From DAOQAU01 sp035354275 (GTDB lineage: Bacteria > Cyanobacteriota > Vampirovibrionia > Gastranaerophilales > Gastranaerophilaceae), in contig DAOQAU010000049.1 of the NCBI GenBank assembly GCA_035354275.1, forward strand, positions 1 to 12,759: a stretch of 12,759 nucleotides of DNA. Reading direction: 5' to 3'. The notes beneath the pieces were generated by a model. The model was not told the DNA's origin and did not search any database. It was given only the letters and a program-made list of their open reading frames with translations. This document shows, one piece after another, positions 1-6,778 of the stretch. How positions within the stretch are numbered: the stretch's first letter is position 1; each line of letters opens with the position of its first letter. Made by a program: the position numbers and the translations under genes.

Positions 1-491
1 GTGGAATTCCATACGCCGCGATCAAGAAGGAGGTTATCTTTATAACCGACTAAAATAACATTTTGTTCGTGATGAATTTGTGCTGCTGCACCGGCAAGGG
101 TAACGTTTGTTCTAGCTGCCATTGCGGGTTGGGAAAGTTGTGATTGTTTAGGTATAAATTGTTCTGTTTTTATTGTTTCTGTGGAAGGCAAATTTCCTGT
201 TACACTTGTATCAACCGGAGGCACTACCGGAGGGATTACAGGGGGAACTACCGGAGGTACCACAGGAGGTAATATCGGAGGGACTACAGGGGGTAATATC
301 GGCTTAATAGGCTTAATAGGTGCAAGACCTGCGGATATATATTTTGCATCTATTTTATGCAGAGATATAGTACCGCCAACAGGAATTAAAGGACCGCCGG
401 GATAAACTATTTTGCCACTAGGATCGGCAAAACAAGGCATTGCCAAGGTCATCATCAATATTAAACTTACTAACAAACTTCTTAATTTCAT
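1..491 (-). CDS. Secreted proline-rich protein, 5' part only; possible two-partner-secretion cargo
   Basis: This reading frame starts at ATG 491 and is still open at the window edge, so 163 codons are visible. Residues 1-22 form a Sec signal peptide (basic KLR start, hydrophobic core, likely cleavage after C-F-A, before Asp23). Residues 58-92 are a proline-rich linker of PPVV/PPIL tetrapeptides. A polar, Gln/Ala-rich stretch follows and ends near 'NLLLDRGVWN'. A purine-rich AAGAGAG lies just before the ATG, and a good promoter lies at 544-572. The gene is divergent from the TpsB-like transporter at 592, which suggests it is the exported partner. However, the visible part shows no recognisable TPS secretion domain, so that role is inference. 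It could equally be an unrelated periplasmic or surface protein. The protein family is not recognised. Confidence 0.75.
   Translation of the reverse strand, partial: MKLRSLLVSLILMMTLAMPCFADPSGKIVYPGGPLIPVGGTISLHKIDAKYISAGLAPIKPIKPILPPVVPPILPPVVPPVVPPVIPPVVPPVDTSVTGNLPSTETIKTEQFIPKQSQLSQPAMAARTNVTLAGAAAQIHHEQNVILVGYKDNLLLDRGVWNS
216..320 (-). repeat. In-frame tandem repeat encoding a PPVV/PPIL proline-rich linker
   Basis: Codons 58-92 of the leftward gene encode A-P-I-K-P-I-K-P followed by about seven Pro-Pro-x-x tetrapeptides (x = Val, Ile or Leu). At the DNA level these are imperfect 12-nt units, with a higher-order 24-nt alternation of PPIL and PPVV. A short 9-nt duplication (AAGCCTATT) encodes PIKPIK. 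Because the units are multiples of three, copy-number change would alter linker length without a frameshift. Such segments usually act as rigid spacers, for example across peptidoglycan or between a signal region and a folded domain. Confidence 0.85.
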
Positions 492-543
492 CTTATCTCT
501 CTTTTTTGCTTAATGATTAGAAATATTTAAACATTTATCTTAT

Positions 544-572
544 AATATAATAAAGTAAATAAATAAAGTCAA
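544..572 (-). promoter_or_regulatory. Sigma-70-type promoter for the secreted proline-rich protein
   Basis: Read on the minus strand, TTGACT (567-572) is a 5/6 match to the -35 box. It is followed after exactly 17 nt by TATATT (544-549), a 5/6 match to the -10 box. Transcription would start near 537 and give a leader of about 45 nt. A plus-strand TATAAT at 541-546 overlaps this -10 and may serve the divergent transporter gene, although no good -35 accompanies it. Confidence 0.55.
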
Positions 573-591
573 ATTTCAAGAACGATAAAAA

Positions 592-2394
592 ATGAAACAA
601 AAATTAACATTTAAAAGAGTAGCTTTAATATTAATATTTTTTTTGATACAAAATCCTGTTTTTTCAGCCTCGGGGGCTCCTGTTAATTCTACTATAGACC
701 CCGGTGTGATAAACGAAATTAACAGGGATGAACTTAAGTATCAACGGCTTAAGGATTCTGTAAAAAGAGGTGGCGATTCAAATGATATTAAAGAAGCCGT
801 CGTGCAAAAAACTTATGAAAACGGAAAAGGAATGGTCATAAATCCTTCAATAGGACTCAATAAAGTTACTTTTGCAGGAAATACTATTTTTAAAGAAAAA
901 GAACTTGAAAAATATTTTTCGCATTTATTAGGAAAAGACATTTACCTTTCGGATATTTTTGCGGCTATAGATGAAATTAACAAAATGTATTACACAAACG
1001 GCTATTACACATCTTATGCCTACATTCCCGCTCAAAGAATTGAGAATAATTCCATTGTAATTAACATAGTAGAAGGGAAAATCGGCGAAATAAACATTGA
1101 AGGAAACACCCGTTCAAAAGACAGCTATATAAAAAATTGCTTTTTATGTGCAAATGGAATTGAAGAAGGAAAAGTTTTTAATTCAAATGATATCAGAAAA
1201 ACCATGGATACAATCAATTCAAAAAGCTACATACAAGGCAGAATTTCTGTTGATGAAGGTAAAACCCCAAACACTTCCGATATTAAATTAGAACTTGCCG
1301 AAAGATATCCGCTGGGGTTCAACGTAACTTGGGACAACGGCGGGAACAGGCTTGTAGGTCGTCAAAGAAGTATTATGCTTTTATCTCAGGATAACCTTTT
1401 CGGCTTAGGTCATTCAATATATGGAGGCTCTGTCCTTTCAAAAGGCACAACGGGAGCTCTTGCCGGATATAAAATGCCCATAGGAAAACACGGAACAGAG
1501 CTGCAATTTGACTATTCTTTTGCCAGAGTTAATTTATTGGATGAATATGCGGCAAACGACATTAAAGGTAAGGCACAAACTTTCAGCACAAGGATTGTTC
1601 AACCGCTTTACAAAACAGCAAATACTGATTTTAAGACTGATTTAGGCATTGATTTTGTCGGAGCAAATTCTATGGAATATGCCACAAACACCCAATTAAG
1701 CAACTATAAGTTAACTGTTTTAAGGCATGGCTTAAATCTTTTAAAATATGACAATTCAGGTCTTTTCTTAAGCAGATTCGAATCAAGCTTCGGGCTTCCT
1801 ATTTTAGGCGCAACAGAAAGCACCGGAAGTTATTTCAACAACGATACAACCAATGCACAGAGCGTGTTTTTCAAAATAAAATTGGACCTGACAAGACTTC
1901 AGCAATTGCCAAAAGACTGCTACGGGATTTTCAGAATATCTTCCCAATACACACCTAACAACCTGTTTCCGGCAGAACAAATGTATTTTGGCGGAGTAGG
2001 TTCAATAAGAGGTTTCGAGCCGGGAAGCGTGTTAGGAGATATAGGAATTAACGGTACTTTAGAAGTCAGAACACCTGTACCTTATTTAAGACTTTTACTT
2101 CCTAAAAAACTTGAAAAATACGACAAAAAAGTACGACTCGGATTTTTCTATGATTGGGGTATTTTCAGACAACAGAACTCTGGAGTAGCAATGCAAACGT
2201 CAAGCAATCTTCTGCAAAGCGTAGGAAGCGGTATTCACTTCAATGTTACAGATTCTGTCATTGCATCTTTCGAAGTCGGAATTCCTGTAAGCGGAAGTCT
2301 TTACAGAGAGCAAAGTGCAAGATTTCATTTTTCGATAAGAGCCGACCTTTGGGATTTATTTACGAAAAAGCCGAAAATTCAACAACAGTTATAA
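592..2394 (+). CDS. ShlB/FhaC/HecB-family outer-membrane transporter (TpsB, two-partner secretion)
   Basis: This 600-residue protein has the full architecture of an Omp85-superfamily TpsB transporter. Residues 1-26 are a signal peptide (F-S-A cleavage region). A short linker follows, then POTRA 1 at about 91-165 ('VTFAGNTIF') and POTRA 2 at about 166-238 ('INIEGNTRS'). A C-terminal 16-stranded-type beta-barrel runs from about 240 to 600. Barrel motif 'GSIRGFEPGS' at 470-479 is the conserved (V/I)RG(Y/F) signature of the loop that folds into the pore, with Arg473 as the key residue. Length is typical of the family (550-600). Known members bind the TPS domain of a partner exoprotein in the periplasm and thread it across the outer membrane. 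The divergent secreted gene at 491 is the obvious local candidate partner. Start: ATG 592 with only a weak AAGAACG upstream. The family call is firm; the substrate is inferred. Confidence 0.93.
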   Translation: MKQKLTFKRVALILIFFLIQNPVFSASGAPVNSTIDPGVINEINRDELKYQRLKDSVKRGGDSNDIKEAVVQKTYENGKGMVINPSIGLNKVTFAGNTIFKEKELEKYFSHLLGKDIYLSDIFAAIDEINKMYYTNGYYTSYAYIPAQRIENNSIVINIVEGKIGEINIEGNTRSKDSYIKNCFLCANGIEEGKVFNSNDIRKTMDTINSKSYIQGRISVDEGKTPNTSDIKLELAERYPLGFNVTWDNGGNRLVGRQRSIMLLSQDNLFGLGHSIYGGSVLSKGTTGALAGYKMPIGKHGTELQFDYSFARVNLLDEYAANDIKGKAQTFSTRIVQPLYKTANTDFKTDLGIDFVGANSMEYATNTQLSNYKLTVLRHGLNLLKYDNSGLFLSRFESSFGLPILGATESTGSYFNNDTTNAQSVFFKIKLDLTRLQQLPKDCYGIFRISSQYTPNNLFPAEQMYFGGVGSIRGFEPGSVLGDIGINGTLEVRTPVPYLRLLLPKKLEKYDKKVRLGFFYDWGIFRQQNSGVAMQTSSNLLQSVGSGIHFNVTDSVIASFEVGIPVSGSLYREQSARFHFSIRADLWDLFTKKPKIQQQL

Positions 2395-2395
2395 G

Positions 2396-3085
2396 TTAAT
2401 TAAAAATCCTTACGGCAAAAACGTAATTTTTATAACTGCCTGAAAACGGTCTTATTTTTACGCCCGTACCTATAGAATCAATTACTTCATTTTCGTTTAT
2501 ATAAATTGCGACATGCGAAGGTCCTGAGCCTATAAATAAAAGATCGCCCGGATAAAGTTTCTGCCCTCTTTCGATTTTTTTCATGCCCGGCTGCGCAGTG
2601 TTAAAATTAGTTGCAGGAAGCATCTGGGCTTGTTTTCTAACATTGCTGTTAAGCATTATCCCAAAGCCTATATTATAAACCCACGCGCTGAAATTACTGC
2701 AGTCAAGTCCATAACCTATTTTGCCGGATTTATCAGGGATTTTCGGATTCCATGCAGGAATATGGTGGTGCATGTAAGGTAGTCCGACATAATACTTTGC
2801 AACAGCAACAACTCTGTCACGCTTCCATTGAGTAACATTTGTTCCTGCAGGAATCTTGGATAAAATACTATTGTCAAGGGAAGGATACCTTTTGGGCCAA
2901 GGTCCCCAATTATCAAGTGAAGAGTTATTATACCATTGACTTTGAGCAACATCTGTCTGCGGCAGAGAAAGTCTATAATTAAAATCCGCCAAAAGGGATT
3001 CTTGATAATTCTTTGCATTTACAGGCAAACCTTGAAAAGCAATAAAACAAAATAAAATTAATAAATAAAACAAAAATTTTTTCAT
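2396..3085 (-). CDS. Secreted NlpC/P60-type cysteine peptidase/amidase, putative peptidoglycan hydrolase
   Basis: The start is placed at ATG 3085 (229 residues), because it opens a clean signal peptide (MKKFLFYLLILF..., cleavage after V-N-A at 22-24). The in-frame TTG at 3121 would only add a non-signal extension. The C-terminal half matches NlpC/P60. Cys129 lies in 'YGLDCSNFSAWVY' (family motif DCSG), 'PGDLLFIGSGPSHVAIYI' is at 179-196 with His191, and 'VIDSIGTGVKI' follows. The third catalytic position, usually His, Asn or Gln, appears to be Asp203. Residues 25-100 resemble no domain I can name. Members of the family cleave gamma-D-Glu-diamino acid or related bonds in cell-wall peptides. 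The stop codon lies 1 nt from that of the convergent transporter gene. No Shine-Dalgarno is visible; a TATAAT sits 6 nt before the ATG. Confidence 0.85.
   Translation of the reverse strand: MKKFLFYLLILFCFIAFQGLPVNAKNYQESLLADFNYRLSLPQTDVAQSQWYNNSSLDNWGPWPKRYPSLDNSILSKIPAGTNVTQWKRDRVVAVAKYYVGLPYMHHHIPAWNPKIPDKSGKIGYGLDCSNFSAWVYNIGFGIMLNSNVRKQAQMLPATNFNTAQPGMKKIERGQKLYPGDLLFIGSGPSHVAIYINENEVIDSIGTGVKIRPFSGSYKNYVFAVRIFN
2410..2431 (+). terminator. Weak intrinsic terminator for the TpsB-like gene
   Basis: TTACG (2410-2414), a 7-nt loop and CGTAA (2422-2426) are followed immediately by five T residues, 15 nt after the transporter's stop codon. The stem is only 5 bp, so efficiency would be low. The element lies inside the 3' end of the convergent NlpC/P60 gene, since there is no intergenic space for it. 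Confidence 0.3.
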
Positions 3086-3091
3086 GTAAAA

Positions 3092-3121
3092 ATTATAGAA
3101 CAAAAGTTTACAAATAGGCAA
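3092..3121 (-). promoter_or_regulatory. Promoter abutting the NlpC/P60 gene, leaderless geometry
   Basis: Minus-strand TATAAT (3092-3097) is a perfect -10 box. A TTGCCT (3116-3121, 4/6) lies 18 nt upstream as a possible -35. Exactly 6 nt (TTTTAC) separate the -10 from the ATG at 3085, so the expected start of transcription is the A of the start codon. No ribosome-binding site is present, which is consistent with a leaderless mRNA. Confidence 0.45.
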
Positions 3122-3150
3122 AAAAAAAATTGTTCGGATTTCATTTAAAC

Positions 3151-4209
3151 ATGATATATCCTATTCAACCTTACAACTTAAATAATTATCGCCATAAAGT
3201 ATCCTTTAGAGGCTACAATAATGATACATATCATGTAAAATCAAAAAACAAAATGGATTATTGTATTCATGAAACTTATTTTTTCAGAAACATTGAAACT
3301 TTAGAATTTATAAAAGATTATATCTTAAAAACTTTTCCAAAAGGCACAAACATAGCAGATTTTGGCTGCTCTAACGGAGAAGAAGCTTATTCTCTGGGCA
3401 TGCTTTTGAGCAGACAAAACAAAAACAAAAAATATAAAATTACAGGATATGATCTTTCTCAAAAAGTACTTGATTTAGCTCAAAGCGGACCATTCGAAAA
3501 AGCCGGTGGTTATTCAGAGTTAACTATAAGCAACGATAGTTATTATGAAAAAAGTGATAGAAAATACTTGAAAGATATATTCTTTGAATGTTTTAATAAA
3601 TTACCGGCAAAATATATTGACTTCAATTATACAGATGAAGGCAAAAAACTTTTGGATGAAAGAATTAAAAATCAAACGGATTTAGAAAAACTTTTAATTT
3701 TAAAATGTATAAAAAATATGATGTCAAACTATCATAAATATGATTCCGGCAATATATACTTACCAAAAGCTGTTTTTATAAAAGGAGTTTTTGATTTTAA
3801 ACAAGGTGATATAAATGACCTTTCTCAAATACTAAAACCCGACGGAAAAACAGGGGTAATTATTTTTAAAAATGCCTGGTATCATGTAACTGGCTCAAGG
3901 CATACTTATGCCTTAGACGAAATTGACCTGGAAAAAGCCGAAAAAATCATGAAAGCAGCGCATAAAATTTTACCGGAAAATGGTATTCTTGTTGTCGGAA
4001 ATCTTCAAAATGACCATCTTTACAGTAACAATCAGGGAAGATACTTTTTTCAAGACGGCAAAAGAATAAGGGTTTGTGACGATACGCCTTTTCACAATGC
4101 ACTTAGAAAAAGCGGATTTAAGCCTGTTTTTTATGAACAGATAAAAGATAAATATGATGAAAATATAAAAAAGGAAATTTACTTGCCCTCTGTTTGGCAG
4201 AAAGTTTAA
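3151..4209 (+). CDS. CheR-family SAM-dependent methyltransferase, stand-alone and target unknown
   Basis: From ATG 3151 the product is 352 residues; an in-frame TTG at 3130 would add seven. It carries the CheR hallmarks 'ETYFFRN' (41-47), and 'DFGCSNGEEAYSLG' (70-83), which matches the CheR SAM-binding motif C-S-x-G-E-E-x-Y-S. It also has 'GYDLS' (acidic Asp101 for the SAM ribose) and 'FDFKQGDIND', like the motif IV region. CheR proteins methylate glutamates of chemoreceptors. Here there is no obvious CheR N-terminal helical domain, and the core is interrupted by about 110 Lys-rich residues between Asp101 and the motif IV region. No chemotaxis gene is nearby, so the substrate cannot be assigned. 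The N-terminus carries a short 'KVSFRGY' element. No clear Shine-Dalgarno is visible. The stop codon is directly adjacent to that of the convergent ABC ATPase. Confidence 0.8.
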   Translation: MIYPIQPYNLNNYRHKVSFRGYNNDTYHVKSKNKMDYCIHETYFFRNIETLEFIKDYILKTFPKGTNIADFGCSNGEEAYSLGMLLSRQNKNKKYKITGYDLSQKVLDLAQSGPFEKAGGYSELTISNDSYYEKSDRKYLKDIFFECFNKLPAKYIDFNYTDEGKKLLDERIKNQTDLEKLLILKCIKNMMSNYHKYDSGNIYLPKAVFIKGVFDFKQGDINDLSQILKPDGKTGVIIFKNAWYHVTGSRHTYALDEIDLEKAEKIMKAAHKILPENGILVVGNLQNDHLYSNNQGRYFFQDGKRIRVCDDTPFHNALRKSGFKPVFYEQIKDKYDENIKKEIYLPSVWQKV

Positions 4210-5187
4210 TTACTCCAAAAGACAAGCGCAAAAATGTTCTTTTGAAACCTCTTTTAGAGGCGGAATAAATTCAGAACATGTCGGCATTGCAAATTCGCAT
4301 CGCGGGTGGAATTTACAGCCTGAAATATCTTGCTGAATAGAAGGCGGCTGCCCTTTAATAATAGCAAGTTTTTCGCCTCTTTTTGAAGGAACCGATTTTA
4401 AAAGTGCCTTTGAATAAGGGTGCCTTGGACTTTTAAAAAAGTCTATGGTTGAAGCTTGTTCAACAATTCTTCCGGCATACATTACACAAATTTTATCCGA
4501 AACCTCCTCAACAAGTGCCAAATCGTGAGTAATTAAAATAATTGATGTATTAAATTCTTTTTTAATTTCATCCAAAAGTTTCATGATTTGTGCCTGAATT
4601 GTAACGTCAAGTGCTGTTGTGGGCTCATCTGCAATTATAATTTCTGCCTTGCAGGCAAGTGCCATTGCAATTATCGCTCGCTGTTTCATTCCGCCTGAAA
4701 ACTCGTGGGGGTATGATTTCAGACGCTCTTTTGCACAAGGAATTTGAACCGCATCAAGTGCTTCTATTGCTTTTTGTTTTGCTTGATTTCCTTTTAAATT
4801 TTGATGTTTTTCTATGACTTCTAAGAGCTGGTTTTCTATAGTGTATAAAGGGTTTAGAGAAGTCATGGGGTCTTGGGGAATTAAGGCAATTTTTGCCCCG
4901 CGAATTTTTTGCATTTCTTTTTCACTTAGATTTAATAAATTAATTATCTGTTGCTCGTTTCCTGTTTCCTCTTTCCTGAATAAAATTTCCCCGCTTGTAA
5001 TTTTAGCGGTCTTTGGCAGAAGCTTAAGGATGCTAAGGGCACTTATTGTTTTCCCGCAACCGGATTCACCCACAATGGCAAGGGTTTTTCCTTTTTCGAC
5101 AAAAAACGAGACATCAAAAAGTGCCTGTTTAAAGCCTGCTTCGGTGTTAAAACCCAGTGATAAATTTTTGACATCCAGTATGTTCAT
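4210..5187 (-). CDS. Oligopeptide/dipeptide ABC transporter ATP-binding protein (OppD/DppD type)
   Basis: This 325-residue cytoplasmic ATPase has the typical length and every nucleotide-binding motif. These are Walker A 'GESGCGKT' (40-47), Q-loop Gln105 in 'PQDPMTSLNP', signature 'FSGGMKQR' (163-170), Walker B ending in 'ADEPTTALD' with Glu188, and H-loop His221 in 'ITHD'. The C-terminal oligo_HPY extension has the Cys-rich 'CKFHPRCEF...C' pattern diagnostic of peptide and nickel transporter ATPases. It would power uptake of di- or oligopeptides with a second ATPase (OppF/DppF), two permeases and a binding protein. None of these is in the window, so this is an orphan or the subunits lie elsewhere. 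The exact substrate (peptide, nickel or other) cannot be read from the ATPase. No Shine-Dalgarno is visible; a perfect TATAAT lies 6 nt before the ATG. Confidence 0.93.
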   Translation of the reverse strand: MNILDVKNLSLGFNTEAGFKQALFDVSFFVEKGKTLAIVGESGCGKTISALSILKLLPKTAKITSGEILFRKEETGNEQQIINLLNLSEKEMQKIRGAKIALIPQDPMTSLNPLYTIENQLLEVIEKHQNLKGNQAKQKAIEALDAVQIPCAKERLKSYPHEFSGGMKQRAIIAMALACKAEIIIADEPTTALDVTIQAQIMKLLDEIKKEFNTSIILITHDLALVEEVSDKICVMYAGRIVEQASTIDFFKSPRHPYSKALLKSVPSKRGEKLAIIKGQPPSIQQDISGCKFHPRCEFAMPTCSEFIPPLKEVSKEHFCACLLE

Positions 5188-5193
5188 TTTATA

Positions 5194-5199
5194 ATTATA
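5194..5199 (-). promoter_or_regulatory. -10 box abutting the ABC ATPase gene, leaderless geometry
   Basis: Minus-strand TATAAT (5194-5199) is followed by 6 nt (TATAAA) and then the ATG at 5187. No convincing -35 is found at 16-18 nt upstream (the region reads GTTATT/TTATTT) and no ribosome-binding site is present. The arrangement matches that at 3092-3097. Confidence 0.35.
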
Positions 5200-5351
5200 T
5201 ATGTTAAACGAAAAAATAACATAGCCGAATGAGCATTAAATATCTTTTTTGACTTGGGAGATTGTTAATTTTTGTTAAAAAAAGAATTAAAATAGCAAAT
5301 TTTATTTTTAGCTACTTTAATAAACATGTATTTCATAGACAGGTTTTATTA

Positions 5352-6218
5352 ATGAACTTACAAAAAACATTTAAAAATATATCTTATAAACTGGGCTCAT
5401 CTAATGATTCAGACATTGCAACAGCTTCATTGGCTGCATTTAAACTGTTTTTTATTCCTGTTGCCACAATGTCTGATAAGAAAGCAACAAAAGAACAAAA
5501 AGAGTATGCAGCTACAAGAGATTTTTTAACAGAATTAATTGCCTTAGGAACATACGTAGGAGTTACAAGGGAATTTAAAAGACATGGAACAACACCGCTT
5601 TGTCTCAGTTATTATAAGAAAAAGGCAAAGCTTATCAGAGATGGAAAAATCCCCGGTGTTGACCCTAAACTTTTTACAGAAGAAGATTTTAAAGCGATTG
5701 AAAATATTGACAAAAAAAGCTTCAAATCAGTTATGATTGATATCAATCACAGAAGTCCGGAAAAAAGAATAGCGACTGCTGAAGAAAAAAAATATGTAGA
5801 CGGTTTAACCAATGTTGTCAAAAAATTTAAAAAGGCTTTTCCTCCGGATCCTGTGAAACCTGAAGGTAGGATCGCAAAAATAAAATACAACTGGAAAAAT
5901 TTATTTAATAAAAATTTATCCATTCAACTTCCGAAAGATTTATACAAAAACGTAAAATTAAATATTTCACAAATGGTTATTTGGACTTTAGCGGTAATTG
6001 TTATACCGCCTATGTGTAATGCCTTGATAAAACCTGCTATGAAAAAATTCCAACAAATGCAAGAAAAAAGAAATCCAAAATTTAATGCTCCTGTGAAACT
6101 GGATCCTTATCCAAGTCACAACACTCAAATGTATGAAAAAAATAAAACCGGGAATAATGTTTTTGGAACAATTTATGGAAAAACTTATAACAACGGAAAT
6201 ATGAGGGTAGGTATATGA
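5352..6218 (+). CDS. Uncharacterised membrane protein, first of a coupled related pair
   Basis: The start is taken at ATG 5352 (288 residues), which has AGG 9 nt upstream. A TTG at 5262 would add 30 residues of no evident value. No known family is recognised. Visible features are an apolar segment at about 27-40, then 'DKKATKEQKEYAATRDF' at 42-58 and a hydrophobic helix at about 58-72. A long Lys-rich soluble region follows, then a second clear membrane helix at about 208-226 (M-V-I-W-T-L-A-V-I-V-I-P-P...). After that come 'KPAMKKF' and a polar, Asn/Gly-rich tail. The N- and C-terminal hydrophobic parts correspond to parts of the next gene. The final 4 nt overlap that gene's start (ATGA), so the two are probably translationally coupled and may form one complex. 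The function is unknown. Confidence 0.75.
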   Translation: MNLQKTFKNISYKLGSSNDSDIATASLAAFKLFFIPVATMSDKKATKEQKEYAATRDFLTELIALGTYVGVTREFKRHGTTPLCLSYYKKKAKLIRDGKIPGVDPKLFTEEDFKAIENIDKKSFKSVMIDINHRSPEKRIATAEEKKYVDGLTNVVKKFKKAFPPDPVKPEGRIAKIKYNWKNLFNKNLSIQLPKDLYKNVKLNISQMVIWTLAVIVIPPMCNALIKPAMKKFQQMQEKRNPKFNAPVKLDPYPSHNTQMYEKNKTGNNVFGTIYGKTYNNGNMRVGI

Positions 6219-6778
6219 TAACAGCAGCAATGTCAAGTCCTATATTCTCAGATGCGGTTCAAAACTCCGTATTTCAAGTATTATCGGAAGGCTCTTTAAA
6301 AACAGTTGCAAGACCTTTATTTACTCTTGTTGATAAAAACGGAACCCCCGAATCCAGAAAATATTCTGCTGTAAAAGAATTTGTGTTTCAAACATTAAGT
6401 CTTTTGTTTTATTTTGTTCTTGTTCGCTCGCTTGTTGAACAAAAAGGTTATAAATTAATAAAAAAAGTATTAGAAAATAAACCTGATTTTAAAATATTAA
6501 AAAACCATGCAACAAGAGACTCTTTTATGGAAGCAAGATCTCTTGCTTTAAAAAGCGGAATAGAATCAGAAGAAGCTAAATTTATACATCCGAAAGGTGC
6601 TATAGAAGCTTTGAATATTTTAGGCTCCGGTATTATTTTGACCATTCTTGCTCCAAAAGTTGTTATGCAAATGGTTCATCCTACAATGAAACAAGTTGAT
6701 AAATTATTTAATAAAGAAAAAGCCGCAAAAGAACAAAAAAACGGTGATGTTTTTCAAAAATCAGAGACTAAAAGCTAA
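6215..6778 (+). CDS. Uncharacterised membrane protein, second of a coupled related pair
   Basis: This 187-residue protein starts inside the stop codon of its neighbour (ATGA), with GAGGG about 8 nt before the ATG. Residues 40-56 read 'DKNGTPESRKYSAVKEF', aligning without gaps to residues 42-58 of the upstream product (shared pattern DKxxTxExxxY[AS]Axx[KR][DE]F). A hydrophobic helix at about 57-70 follows. A C-terminal helix (I-L-G-S-G-I-I-L-T-I-L-A-P...) ends in 'HPTMKQV', matching 'KPAMKKF' upstream. The two proteins therefore look like diverged paralogues; this one lacks the long Lys-rich middle. The tail is charged (KEKAAKEQKN). No named domain is recognised. The last 11 nt overlap the convergent glycosyltransferase gene. 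Confidence 0.75.
   Translation: MITAAMSSPIFSDAVQNSVFQVLSEGSLKTVARPLFTLVDKNGTPESRKYSAVKEFVFQTLSLLFYFVLVRSLVEQKGYKLIKKVLENKPDFKILKNHATRDSFMEARSLALKSGIESEEAKFIHPKGAIEALNILGSGIILTILAPKVVMQMVHPTMKQVDKLFNKEKAAKEQKNGDVFQKSETKS

Noticed and set aside
216..320. Short tandem repeats resembling a CRISPR-like array
   Set aside because: Units are 12 nt, contiguous and in frame, with no spacers; they encode a proline-rich linker.
181..405. Gly/Thr-rich plus-strand ORF (TGGTTGG repeats)
   Set aside because: It is the antisense image of the proline-rich linker in the leftward secreted gene, which has a signal peptide and a promoter.
2154..2399. Plus-strand ORF inside the TpsB-like gene, and similar nested ORFs at 2716, 4814, 5988, 6448, 7073 and 10228
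   Set aside because: They are out-of-frame shadows of well-supported genes, with no signal peptide, domain or ribosome-binding site.
3086..3121. N-terminal extension of the NlpC/P60 gene to TTG 3121
   Set aside because: It would bury the signal peptide behind 12 residues. ATG 3085 gives a clean secretion signal and fits the upstream promoter.
4248..4260. Hairpin CCTCTTTTAGAGG as a terminator for the CheR-like gene
   Set aside because: No U-tract follows on the plus strand, and it lies within the conserved C-terminus of the ABC ATPase gene.
5262..5351. N-terminal extension of the first unknown membrane protein to TTG 5262
   Set aside because: The GGGAG nearby is only 1-2 nt from the TTG, and the ATG at 5352 has AGG at normal spacing. 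The extension adds no recognisable domain.
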